Assembly (NCBI GenBank): GCA_025765615.1
Contig: JAIVFJ010000123.1
Location: 1 to 64,000 of the forward strand
Direction: 5' to 3'
DNA from: Zopfochytrium polystomum
Taxonomy: Eukaryota > Chytridiomycota > Chytridiomycetes > Chytridiales > Chytridiaceae
Length of the DNA: 64,000 bases
The number at the start of each line of letters is the position of its first letter. The first letter of the stretch is position 1. The notes below the pieces were generated by a model that ran no database searches, was not told the DNA's origin, and saw only the letters and a list, made by a program, of their open reading frames with translations. This document shows, piece by piece, positions 10,661 to 21,479 of this stretch. A program made the translations under genes and the position numbers.

Positions 10661-10764
10661 CCAGCAGCAGCAGCAGAAGCAGCAGCCGTAACTCGATGTT
10701 GTTAGACCGGAGTAAGAGAACCGGCGGCTTCAGAAAGCCTTCTGCGCATCATCGCGGCCCAGCC
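9800..10764. promoter_or_regulatory. divergent intergenic region, probable shared promoter region
   Basis: This 965-bp stretch lies between the divergently transcribed CAP-Gly gene (minus) and the GH26-like gene (plus). It holds a 20-base A run at 10281-10300, pyrimidine-rich CTCTCT tracts at 10470-10535, and a CAG-trinucleotide run at about 10628-10685 that would fall in the 5' leader of the GH26-like gene. No protein-coding frame of interest is seen and no clear TATA box was identified. Confidence 0.45.
10628..10685 (+). repeat. CAG trinucleotide microsatellite
   Basis: An imperfect CAG run (about 18 units, interrupted by TAC and AAG) lies 80-140 bases upstream of the ATG of the GH26-like gene, within its probable 5' leader. 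It is not in frame with a convincing coding sequence. Confidence 0.8.
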
Positions 10765-12428
10765 ATGCACGCTGCTGCGGCCTCCCTTGCCTTGTTCACA
10801 TCGGCCGCTGTCGCCGCCGTCGCCATCGGCGCCGTCCCCGCCGCCCTCGCAAAGCGATCGCTCGTCGACGCTGCAAACGCCGTCGTCGTCGCCAACGGAA
10901 ACTCCTCGGGCACAACAACTTCCTCCTCAAGCTCAAGCACCCTGGCCCCGCTCGAGCAGTCGGGCTCAAGCATTCTGCTGTGAGTACATCATACATCGTC
11001 GAGGGTGATCGATTCCGTTTGCTGATTGGAATTCATGCCATCTCCCCAACTCACCCTCCAGCGGCGCGTGGTACGACCGGCCGAACGGCGACACTCCGCT
11101 CGCCATCAACAACCGCCTCGGCTACAAGCTGTCCTTCTTCCAGACGGACATTGACCTGACCGGCACCGTCAAGCCCGTCACCGGACCCAACATCACTTCT
11201 CAGTACATGCAGCACCTGGACGCCACGGACTCATCGGCCCTCGCCTACCTGACCGTCTACCCCTTCAACGGCTTTGCCGCCGTCACTGGTGCGCCCCACC
11301 CGCGATGCTTTTCGCCCTCTTCTCGCGCGAACGCTTACCCCTCCCATCCAAACAGATGCCCAGCTGGCGGACCTGCTCACGCGCATCAAAGCCATCATCG
11401 CCTCAGGCCGCCCCGTCTTTTTCCGGTACGCATCCGAGATGAACGGCAACTGGTTCCTCTACGGACAAGACCCGGCCGGCTTCAAAGCGTCCTGGATCCG
11501 CGTCTACAACTACATCAAGGGCGGCCTCGGCGCGGACGCCAACAAGATCGCGTTCCTCTGGTCGCCCAACTCCGGCTACAACTACCCATGGCCGGGCGGG
11601 ATCGTGTACCCGAACGCGACCAACCCCTCCGACGCGGCACGGATCAAGCTCCTCGACACGGACGGCGACGGCCACCTGACGGGCGCCGACAACCCGTTCA
11701 CGCCGTACTACCCGGGCGACCAGTACGTCGACTGGGTCGGGCTCAGCATGTACCACTACGGTACCGAGTGGCCGTGGTACCAGAACGTGCCGCCCAAGTC
11801 GGGCGACTTTGAGGCGTTCCTGACCGGCACGTACATGACCGATACGGGCCTGTTCCCCTTTTACACGTGGTTCTCCGGCAGCGGGCTGGCGGGCATCACG
11901 TCGGGCAACAAGCCGTTCTTCGTCTCCGAAACGGGCGCGGCGTACCACTACGGCTGGGACCCGGCAAAGCAGCCGATCGACCCTGCATACATCAACCAGC
12001 TGAACACCACCGCGCCCCGTACGCCCATCAAGCAATCCTGGTGGCGGCAATTCCTCTCCCCCGACTTCCTCTCTCGCTACCCGCGCGTCCGGGCGATCTG
12101 CACCTTCGAGTTTGACAAAGCCGAGGAACTCACCCTCCGGGACTTTTCAAACATGGGGGTCGCGCCGGGCGGGCAGGCCGAGGCGGCGGACGTGCTGGCG
12201 GCGCTGCAGGCGGATTTGGCCGGGGATTACGGGAGCGCGGTCGCGTGGGCGTCGGCGGGGATGCCGGTCAGGGTCGAGGCGACGTCGTCGCCGGTTGCGT
12301 CGGCGACGGTGGCGCCGGTGAACAAGACGAGCGCGGCGGCGGGTGTCGACGCGGCGCGCATCGTCGAGCGGGTGGCGGCGGTCGCGGTCGGGTTGCTGGG
12401 GCTGGCCTTGGCGGCGCTGGTCGCGTGA
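10765..12428 (+). CDS. GPI-anchored GH26-like glycoside hydrolase
   Basis: Exons 10765-10979, 11062-11288 and 11356-12428 join in frame to 504 residues. The N-terminus (MHAAAASLALFTSAAVAAVA to about residue 30) is a signal peptide, followed by a Ser/Thr-rich linker. The catalytic region has GAWYDRPNGD, a Glu in YASEMNGNWF (about residue 175, position of the GH26 acid/base) and a second Glu in KPFFVSETGAAYHYG (position of the nucleophile), fitting a (beta/alpha)8 GH26 fold. GH26 enzymes are mostly beta-mannanases or mixed-linkage glucanases; here the usual His before the acid/base Glu is Ser, so substrate is uncertain. LLDTDGDGHLTGAD is a perfect EF-hand-type loop inside the domain. The C-terminal hydrophobic stretch VAAVAVGLLGLALAALVA with no basic tail suggests GPI attachment to the cell surface. 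The ATG at 10765 is preferred over one at 10696 because it begins the signal peptide. Confidence 0.82.
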
Positions 12429-13281
12429 ATGGTTTCCTGGGGGCCAACGATTCCGTTGGTTCTGGCTTTTCGTTTCGCTTTCGCTTTCGCTCCGCACTTT
12501 TTACCCTTTCTTCTCCTTTCTCTTTATTATCGCCTCGCTTGCCCTTCGCTTGCGGTCAGCACAACCCACCCCTCCAACCAACCCCACCGTTACCAAAGAC
12601 TTTGTTCTTCTACCTAGTCTCCCACTTTTTTTTTTTTTCCCAAACCCTTTTCCCTCTCCTGTTTGAATGTCCGTCTGAAAAAAAAAGAAAATAGAGAACA
12701 CGATATCGGTTTCGGTCACCTCGCTTTTTAGCCGTAGCCCGTCTGACAATCTCCATTCATCGTTGCCGTCTTCCCCGCTCAACCGTTCGAGCGAAACCGG
12801 AACAGAACAACGGAGCGCTTTGGCTGGCCCGCTTGCAACCCCAACCCCCCGCGTGATGCCTTTTTTTTTCGGAAAGAGAGCCGCGGGATCGCACCAGGAG
12901 TGCAGTTTATTTGGGGGAGGGTGAGAATGCAGTAATGCTTTTTTGCAACCTAGTGCAACGAGAAGCAAGGAAGATGGGCGGTGGAGCAGACTGGCATTTC
13001 CCACATGGGGGAATCCAAACACCAAACGCGAAAGCGTCGGGCGCGAAAACATCGAGCAACCCGCTGATCACACAGTCCGCCGCCTCACAACTCCTATCTT
13101 TGAGCGGGAGGGCAGTTTGCTTAGCAAACGAGATTAGCAGGGAGAGCAGGGGAGGCAGTCTGCTTTTGTGAATTATTGACACAGCCGGGGAGGGAGGGGT
13201 GAGTCACATGTATTGTGGTTAAGTTTTTGTGACCGAACCAATAGTGCCTTAATAAATTGTGTAAGAATCAGGCAGTCACGA
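12429..13281. other. intergenic region
   Basis: The 3' flank of the GH26-like gene: pyrimidine-rich with T runs at about 12627-12640 and 12860-12870. No coding sequence, RNA gene or mobile element was recognised on either strand. Confidence 0.5.
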
Positions 13282-13352
13282 GCTCCTGTCGTCTAATGGT
13301 TAGGATACCGCTATCCCAGCGGTGGATCGGCGTTCAATTCGTCGCAGGGGCA
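13282..13352 (+). tRNA. tRNA-Gly(CCC)-like gene with a shortened anticodon loop
   Basis: A cloverleaf folds over 71 nt. The acceptor stem GCTCCTG pairs with CAGGGGC (one G-U), followed by discriminator A. The D arm is GTCT/GGAT around AATGGTTA, and the T arm CGGCG-TTCAATT-CGTCG pairs fully. The anticodon arm is odd: ACCGCT pairs with AGCGGT and leaves only ATCCC in the loop, five bases instead of seven. If T is position 33, the anticodon reads CCC (Gly). The total of 71 nt is one or two bases short. Either two loop bases are lost and the gene is defective, or the outer stem opens in the real fold. The pol III internal boxes look intact (GTCTAATGGTTAGG; GTTCAATTC). Confidence 0.6.
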
Positions 13353-13699
13353 TCTGGTTCGGGACTATATTATTTAACACTAATCGTTTGTCATTCCGGA
13401 GGCAATTACAACAAAGCGTCGTTTCGATGAACCCCACCTGTGATCATCAACCCTCCCTGAAGTGGCGATGAAGAAAGAAGTGCAATTAAAGCGATCACGT
13501 TTACGCGCAACAAACAGCCAATTTTCCTTGCCAGATATCTTGCCCAGTTGAAACACATTATAAATGCTCAGACCCGTTCTTATCTAGTCAGAATCAAACA
13601 TTATAAGTATGTATGTCGATGCAACGATATTGAAGCTGACAATTCCAGCCTCCATGACACCAATCAGCAATGGGGGATCACGCGTCGCTGTGACCACGT
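13353..13699. other. intergenic region
   Basis: AT-richer sequence between the tRNA-like gene and the LCB1-like remnant. Nothing recognisable was seen on either strand. Confidence 0.45.
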
Positions 13700-14692
13700 T
13701 CTCCGAGCCGCTGCCGCCCACCAGCGGCGCGGGAGTAGAGCACTTTGACTTTTCCGCCCTGTGAGTTGCTGTGCAGCAATCGCGGGATGAGCAACCTCAA
13801 ACAGCAATCATGTCTCTTGTTCTGCGCACCCAACGGGCCCACACTTCGGGGGATGGCGGTTGACATCAGCAAATGCTTGCTTCGCGCTGCCCAGACCGCT
13901 CTAGAGTACCGAAAGGCCAGGTACGAGATCCCCTTTCCCACTCCCCGCCTTCCTCGCCGTCCTCACGGCCCTCGAGTCGCGCCACCGCCGTCTCCGCCAT
14001 CGCTTCTTTGTCGACGAGTCCAACTCCTTTGGAATCCTTTTGGTGCTTCCAACCGATAGCAGCAGTGCTGCCGTGCTGCCCGCCCTCCCCGCTGTACAAC
14101 GGGACTCTTTGCGTACCACGGGGTTCCGATCCATCCGCGCAAGTCGCCGCACGTCTTTGCGGGGACTCTCTCGCGGGCGGTCGCGTCCCAGGGCGGTTTT
14201 GTGGCGGGCAACGAGGTGACGGCGGTGACATTTATACGGAACCACCGGGCGTACCTGTACTCGTGCAGTCTACCGCCGCCGGCGGCTGTTCTCGCCGAAC
14301 ACAATCTGAAGCACTTGCTTTCGAATGCAGCCGCCCTGTCGGCGGGACTGCGGGCGCTGACTGCGGCCGTCCGCTCACGGCTGTCTGGGTCGTTGGAGAT
14401 GAAGGAGCAGGTCGATTCGCCAGCCGGGGCTGCCGGTTGGTCGGAGGGCGAGGCTGAGAGCCCGTTGGTCGTAATACGAGGAGCGACTGACCGCTTGGCA
14501 TCTGTCGACGCGGCCTGGTCGGGCCGCGTGCAGCTGGACTTTGTCGACGAGTCTAGTGCCGCGCTGAAGCTGACGGTTCTGAGCGACATTCCTTTGGAGA
14601 TCTATGAGCAGTTTTGTGACTTCGTCAATGAATCACGTAGTGTTATTTTCAACGGGTACCAATCCCAGCATGCCCCTGAAGAAACACTCTGA
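13700..14692 (+). pseudogene. decayed LCB1-like (serine palmitoyltransferase subunit 1) gene
   Basis: Pieces resembling the non-catalytic subunit of serine palmitoyltransferase (alpha-oxoamine synthase fold, first step of sphingolipid synthesis in the ER) appear in order but in shifting frames. They are VDISKCLLRAAQTALEYRKA (near 13860-13920), HRFFVDESNSFGIL (near 14000-14030), VPIHPRKSPHVFAGTLSRAV then GGFVAGNEVTAVTFIRNHRA and YLYSCSLPPPAAVLAEHN (14120-14300), and a C-terminal segment ending at the stop at 14690-14692. VDESNSFGIL matches the D-E-x-x-S-F-G-x-L-G motif and ASQGGFVAG the GGF segment of LCB1. The conserved region around the GPRGFYG motif is absent and I find no splice sites that restore one frame across 14030-14110. 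It may be a pseudogene or a strongly diverged gene with unusual introns. Confidence 0.45.
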
Positions 14693-14762
14693 ATCAGCTT
14701 AACTTGTATTCATTCCATTCCAAACACCCCACGAATCTACAAATCGAAAAACAAAGTGAAAG

Positions 14763-16055
14763 CTAAAGCCTATGAGCTCTTGCCTGCACGGCACTGAGCT
14801 CTTGTTGCCACCACACTTCAAGGTGCTTCTCGCCCCACCAACCTGTCCGTACCCCGTTAACGATTTCCTCCAGGGCGCCTCGCGGATCAGCCTTTGCGCT
14901 CAACCACAGCCCAAACAGGCCAGACTCCTTCCACCACTCGAGAATCGCCGCCTCGTGCGCGTCTTTGAAGGGGACAGCGTCCCAGTCCACTTCCAGCCCG
15001 CTGTCTAGCCACCACTGCAAGCACTCTACTAACCCGCGATTAACCGCACAGTCCACCGACGCCTTGGTGTACTTCAGCGTCAGCCCGCTCTCCCTCCACC
15101 ATTGCAACGCATGAACGTGACCCCAACTGCTGGCGCAATCCGCCGCTTTTTCGTCGTACTTGAACTCGAGCCCGCTGTCCTTCCACCACTGCAGTACATC
15201 GACCAAACCCGCCGCTGACGCCAACTCCACCGCCGTCGAATCGTACTTGAGCGGCAGCCCACTCTCTTTCCACCACTGCAGGACATCCACATGGCCCCAC
15301 TTGCTCGCCTTGTTCATAGCCACCACCCCGTAATCCATTTTGAGTCCGCAGTCCTTCCACCACTGCAGTACCTCGACATGCCCCCTCTTCGAAGCCCACT
15401 CCACAGCCCCTGCGTCATAATCCGGACGCAACCCGCAATCCCTCCACCACTGCAGCACCGGCACATGCCCGGCTCCGCTTGCGCCGTTCATCGCGCTCTT
15501 CGAGTACCTAATCTCGAGCCCGCTTCCCATCCACCACTCCAACACATCGACCCTACCCTCCGCCGACGCCGCCGCGATCGCCGTCGCATCGTACTTGAGC
15601 GGCAACCCACTGTCCGCCCACCACTGCAGCACGTCGATCCGCCCGCCGCGGCTGGCGACCTCGATCGCAGTCGTTGAGTAGCGCATCTCGAGCCCGCTGT
15701 CGCGCCACCACTGCAGGATCTCCGCCGACCGCGCGTCGTCAACGGCGTCCTCGGTGTATCGCTGTTCGAGCTGGTCGCGCGGGATGTGTCGCAAGAGAAA
15801 GTCGAGGGTGTCGACGGAGGTGAATGAGTCGACGATGGTGTTGTTGGGGTGGATGGTGGGTGGTTCGTCGCCGTTTTTGTTGATAAAGACGTCACTGAGC
15901 TGGAGGAGTGCGTACGCTTGGATCTTGGGCATGCGGAGGAGCGTCGCCAGCGCGTAGCGAACGCGTGGAGATGAGACGTATGGGCATATTGCGAGTGCGG
16001 CGGTGAAGGGGAGGAGGCGGGCAGGCGGTGGTTGTTGGTGGGAATCGTGGGGCAT
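14763..16055 (-). CDS. WW-motif ankyrin-like repeat protein
   Basis: A single intronless frame of 430 residues. After an N-terminal region of about 105 residues that resembles the start of an F-box/ankyrin-type protein (MPHDSHQQPPPARLLPF, then LDFLLRHIPRDQLEQRYTED) it consists of about ten repeats of 29 residues. The consensus is D-V-L-Q-W-W-x-D-S-G-L-x-L-K-Y-D-x-x-A-x-x-x-A-S-x-x-G-H-V. The A-S-x-x-G-H-V-D-V-L part is ankyrin-like, but the unit is four residues shorter than a canonical ankyrin repeat, and the invariant Trp pair is unusual. Such arrays act as protein-binding scaffolds; the partner is unknown. Repeat-to-repeat divergence is moderate, so the array is not a recent DNA duplication. 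A decayed relative lies at about 52780-53658. The start is the first ATG, 30 bases before the conserved region. Confidence 0.8.
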   Translation of the reverse strand: MPHDSHQQPPPARLLPFTAALAICPYVSSPRVRYALATLLRMPKIQAYALLQLSDVFINKNGDEPPTIHPNNTIVDSFTSVDTLDFLLRHIPRDQLEQRYTEDAVDDARSAEILQWWRDSGLEMRYSTTAIEVASRGGRIDVLQWWADSGLPLKYDATAIAAASAEGRVDVLEWWMGSGLEIRYSKSAMNGASGAGHVPVLQWWRDCGLRPDYDAGAVEWASKRGHVEVLQWWKDCGLKMDYGVVAMNKASKWGHVDVLQWWKESGLPLKYDSTAVELASAAGLVDVLQWWKDSGLEFKYDEKAADCASSWGHVHALQWWRESGLTLKYTKASVDCAVNRGLVECLQWWLDSGLEVDWDAVPFKDAHEAAILEWWKESGLFGLWLSAKADPRGALEEIVNGVRTGWWGEKHLEVWWQQELSAVQARAHRL

Positions 16056-16297
16056 CGCAGGAGTTCAGAGCTGAACCAGAGATCGTGGCGCAGCCCACTT
16101 CACCACCTTTCAGTGCAATTATGATCCTCCTCCTATTTGAGCCCGCTCGAGTGTGCGAGAGTTAATGCACAGTAATGCCGAGCTGCGCGGGAAGGGCAAA
16201 ATGTGGGCAGGGCGAATTTATGCTGCGGGATCCACGTGCGGTACTCTATTCACGAACTCGATACAAGTATGAAAGAGGGACAAAGAAAACAAAGCAA

Positions 16298-16636
16298 TCA
16301 AAGGGTAAACACAAGGCGCTCCTCCGGGGCGGCAGGCGCTGCCCACACCGATTCAATCTTTTCCAGCGGCTCGATCCGCACGGGAAACTCTTCCTTCGGG
16401 AGCTCAGCGACAGCCGAAACGAGCGCCGGGAGCTCGTCGAACAGCTCCTCCATCGCCCAGCTGCCGAACCCAGAGCCGACGACCGACAGCCGACAGACCT
16501 CAGCACGCCGGCGGGCACGGCGACGGTGGGGCCGGCCATCTGCGTCGACGTCCCCGTCAGGGGCGGTGCCGTCGAGGTCGGGGACAAGGACGACCGACGG
16601 CGGTTGGCCCCACCTCTGGACTTCCGCTGCACGCAT
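16298..16636 (-). pseudogene. truncated zinc-independent alcohol dehydrogenase/quinone oxidoreductase remnant
   Basis: A 112-residue frame starts MRAAEVQRWGQPPSVVLVPD, typical of the N-terminus of medium-chain quinone oxidoreductases. It ends with VVGSGFGSWAMEELFDELP, then VRIEPLEKIESVWAAP and RLVFTL, typical of their C-terminus. The 200 or so residues between, which hold the Rossmann fold and NADPH site, are missing and replaced by an Arg-rich junction. It therefore cannot encode a working reductase. It may be an internally deleted pseudogene; a very unusual intron arrangement is less likely because the distance is too short. Similarity is judged from family pattern only. Confidence 0.45.
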
Positions 16637-16967
16637 TGTGAGTGCTCACAAGATTTTTAGTGAACTCGAAAGGTTGGGCTGTTTCTGGTCCGTGCCGACT
16701 CGTTATGTACTCCCCATGGGTACCATTGGTGTCAATGAAATGATTAATAAAACCACATTCCTTTAGGGTATCCACACGCGCCCCACCCATTCTGACCCCG
16801 GCATGGATCCATCGCGATCAAAAAGCGAAAGGACAGCCTATTGTTGGTTCACCACTGCGCACGTCGACCACGACTTGATGAAGGCGACGGCCGGAAGAAC
16901 GAAGAGAATCCTCCGAAAGCTCTTTCTCATATTTTCTCTTTTAACATATTTGTTGATACAAATTAAC
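16637..16967. other. intergenic region
   Basis: Between the reductase remnant and the initiator tRNA. No gene recognised. Confidence 0.4.
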
Positions 16968-17039
16968 AGCAGCGTAGTGTAGTGGAAGCACGTTGGGCTC
17001 ATAACCCAAAGGTCGAACGATCGAAACGTTCCGCTGCTA
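16968..17039 (+). tRNA. initiator tRNA-Met(CAT)
   Basis: A 72-nt cloverleaf: acceptor AGCAGCG/CGCTGCT with A1 and discriminator A, anticodon stem TTGGG/CCCAA around the loop CTCATAA (anticodon CAT), and T-loop ATCGAAA. A1 pairing with T72 and the A-T-C-G-A-A-A T-loop are eukaryotic initiator identity features and distinguish it from elongator tRNA-Met. There is no intron. Confidence 0.93.
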
Positions 17040-17332
17040 AGTTCCTTATTTTTAGAATTGCGCAGAATCATGAGGCACTTTGTCCTGCCATTCCACCTTG
17101 ACCGTCTTCGGGCCGGTGGCGATCGCCGTGGCTTGTGAATGGTGTTTGCCAATGGAATCCTCGCTTTCCTGCGCGTACCCGGATGATGGGGGACAGGAGC
17201 AATGGGGATTGATCGATCTCTTGGGACTTTCTTTATTCCTTTCCACGGCTGAACCCGTTGAACCCATCGTTTTTTGATCAAGAAACCCACTCCGCGCCCC
17301 AAACCCCCAACTCCCCCACGACTCCCACCACG

Positions 17333-19451
<2,119 letters not shown>

Positions 19452-20286
19452 ACGGGGTGTCGACTTGCGGCGCACTTTGTGCTGTGGTTTCGTTTCCTCT
19501 CTTTTTTCTTTTTCGAGTTGCAGTGTTTTTTTTTTTTCCACCTTTTTTTTTTTTTTTTTTTTTGGAACGTCTTGCGGGGCCCATAACCTCACACTCCGTG
19601 CGTTTTTCCGAATGGGTCCGTTCGGGCCGCTTTGCTGGGCCATGTTAGGTCCCCAACCCTCAGAAATAAAAAGAAAAGAAAATAAAACTGGAAGGCGACA
19701 AGCACCTCGTAAATATGACTGAGGACCTTTCAATCGGGTGACTGCAAGCAACTCTTGAACGCGCGTTGGCCCCTACCCTCGTGGCATTTTTCTTTTTTCA
19801 CCGCTCCCCTCCAAAACCCAAGTGGGAAGGTTATTTCCTATGGTGTGACGTGTCATGGGGGTTCCTTTTTTTTTTTTTTTTGGTTTGTTTGAGTCGGGAT
19901 GGGCAATTCTGATTGGCGGGCGTGGTGCTGACGTGTTGTAGTGTTGAAACTCAATTGTTGACAAAGAAAGAAAAGGGAGGAGATACAAAAAAAAAAAAAA
20001 AAAAGGAAGCCAGACAAAAACCGACAGTGTCGTTCCCACGCTCGCAACGGCGACGACGAGTGCGACTGCGCGCTACCCTCGTTTCGCACGCTCTCATCAG
20101 GCGCTGTTCTCTCGCGCCGGGCGCCCGCCTACCACCCCACGACCACTCACCAGTCTCCACTCCTCAACACCGTCTCGCCACGCCCACCCACTGCTCCATT
20201 GCTCCGGTCTCTGCCGCTGCCAGTCCTCATCCTCCAGCCCCCGGACAAATCATCACGTCACCACCTGACCCAAAAGCGAAAGAACG
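19452..20286. other. intergenic region
   Basis: The 3' flank of the E3 gene and the 5' flank of the Insig-like gene. It holds T runs at 19528-19563 and 19867-19880 and an A run at 19988-20003. No gene recognised on either strand. Confidence 0.45.
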
Positions 20287-21258
20287 ATGATGATCGTCGC
20301 GGGCTCCCGAAAAGACAAAGGCGCGGCCATCGACGCCGCCGCCCTGCTTCGGATGCGGAGACGCCGGCCCCGCGCGACGAGCAGACAACCACCCAAAGGT
20401 GACGGCAATGACGACGTCATGCCCCGCACCCCGCCTCCTCGTCCGCCAACCTCGCTCGACTCGATCAAACAGCCCCACGATAGTCCACCGCCCCACTCGA
20501 CAGCCCTCCTCCCACCCCCACCACCAGAGCCCCTCGCTTCCTCGAAAGCCACCTCCACCACGCCAGACCCCTTAACGCAACCACCCACCATCCCCAGCCG
20601 CCGCCTCCGCCGCATCCCCTTCCTCTCCCGAATCATCGTCCTCTTCTTCCTCGGCACCTCCTTCTCCTTCCTCACCTTCGCCCTCCAACGCGACGCCGCC
20701 GCCACCTCCCGCCCACCACACCGGCCCCCCTTCCCCCTCTCCACCTCTACCCTCAACACCACAACAACCCCACCAACCCTCCTCACCCTCTCCCGCACGA
20801 CCCCGCACCTCCTCAGCGGCCTCTTCGCGACCCTCGTCGGCCTGCTTCTCCCGCACCTCGACGCCCTCTTCAGCCCCCGCGCCTCCTCCTCCTCCAACCC
20901 GAGCAATAAGCGCGACTGGCCAACGGCAGCACGCAGCCTCGGCGCGCTAGCCGGTCTCCTCTACGCGACCGCAAAGCTGCCCGGCGCCGGCGGCGGTGCG
21001 GCGCTGGCTCTGGTCGCGGTCGGGGTGTGGTGGGTGTGCGACGGGTCCGGAGTCGGGTTTGTCGCGGGCACCGTCGCCGCGGGCGGCGTGGCGGCCGCGC
21101 AGGCTGTGGCCGGCGGGTTGATGCTCGGTGGTGGGATGCCAGCGGCAGCGGCAGCGACGGCATGGCTGCCGTGCGTGGTGATGTATGGGTCTTGCGTGTG
21201 TTTTGGGGCTGTTGGGAGGCAGTTGGCGAGGGAGGAAGAGGAGGAGGAATGGGATTAG
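20287..21258 (+). CDS. Insig/Nsg1-like ER membrane protein
   Basis: An intronless frame of 323 residues. The first 110 residues are a Pro/Ser/Thr-rich cytosolic tail. Transmembrane segments follow: IIVLFFLGTSFSFLTFAL, HLLSGLFATLVGLLLPHL, GALAGLLYATAKLP, LALVAVGVWWVCDGSGVGFV, and a C-terminal pair ending WLPCVVMYGSCVCFGAVGRQ. The pattern G-x-W-W-x-x-D-x-S-x-x-G-F and the terminal W-L-P-C...G-x-x-G-R-Q-L-A are the signature of the Insig family. In fungi these proteins (Nsg1/Ins1) bind HMG-CoA reductase in the ER and tune sterol synthesis; in animals they retain SCAP-SREBP. The acidic tail EEEEEEWD is short. The start is one of two adjacent ATGs. Confidence 0.85.
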   Translation: MMIVAGSRKDKGAAIDAAALLRMRRRRPRATSRQPPKGDGNDDVMPRTPPPRPPTSLDSIKQPHDSPPPHSTALLPPPPPEPLASSKATSTTPDPLTQPPTIPSRRLRRIPFLSRIIVLFFLGTSFSFLTFALQRDAAATSRPPHRPPFPLSTSTLNTTTTPPTLLTLSRTTPHLLSGLFATLVGLLLPHLDALFSPRASSSSNPSNKRDWPTAARSLGALAGLLYATAKLPGAGGGAALALVAVGVWWVCDGSGVGFVAGTVAAGGVAAAQAVAGGLMLGGGMPAAAAATAWLPCVVMYGSCVCFGAVGRQLAREEEEEEWD

Positions 21259-21479
21259 GAGGATTGAAAGATGGTTGGATGGCGGTGTTTTGGGGGGTAA
21301 TCTAAGCTATGATGATTGACTGACTGTGTGATGTGTTCCGTTCTATTTGAGTAATAAACAATAAGATCGGGTGATCATCTTACCACCCATCGACCATCGA
21401 ACTTGTCAAGCAACTCTCCATCTTTCCAAACTGATCGTGCCGCAGGAGGCAACCAACACGTCCAGAGAGTAAACGAAAC

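Noticed and set aside
11403..12050. Minus-strand frame under the GH26-like gene
   Set aside because: Complement of a real exon; composition of a shadow frame and no similarity.
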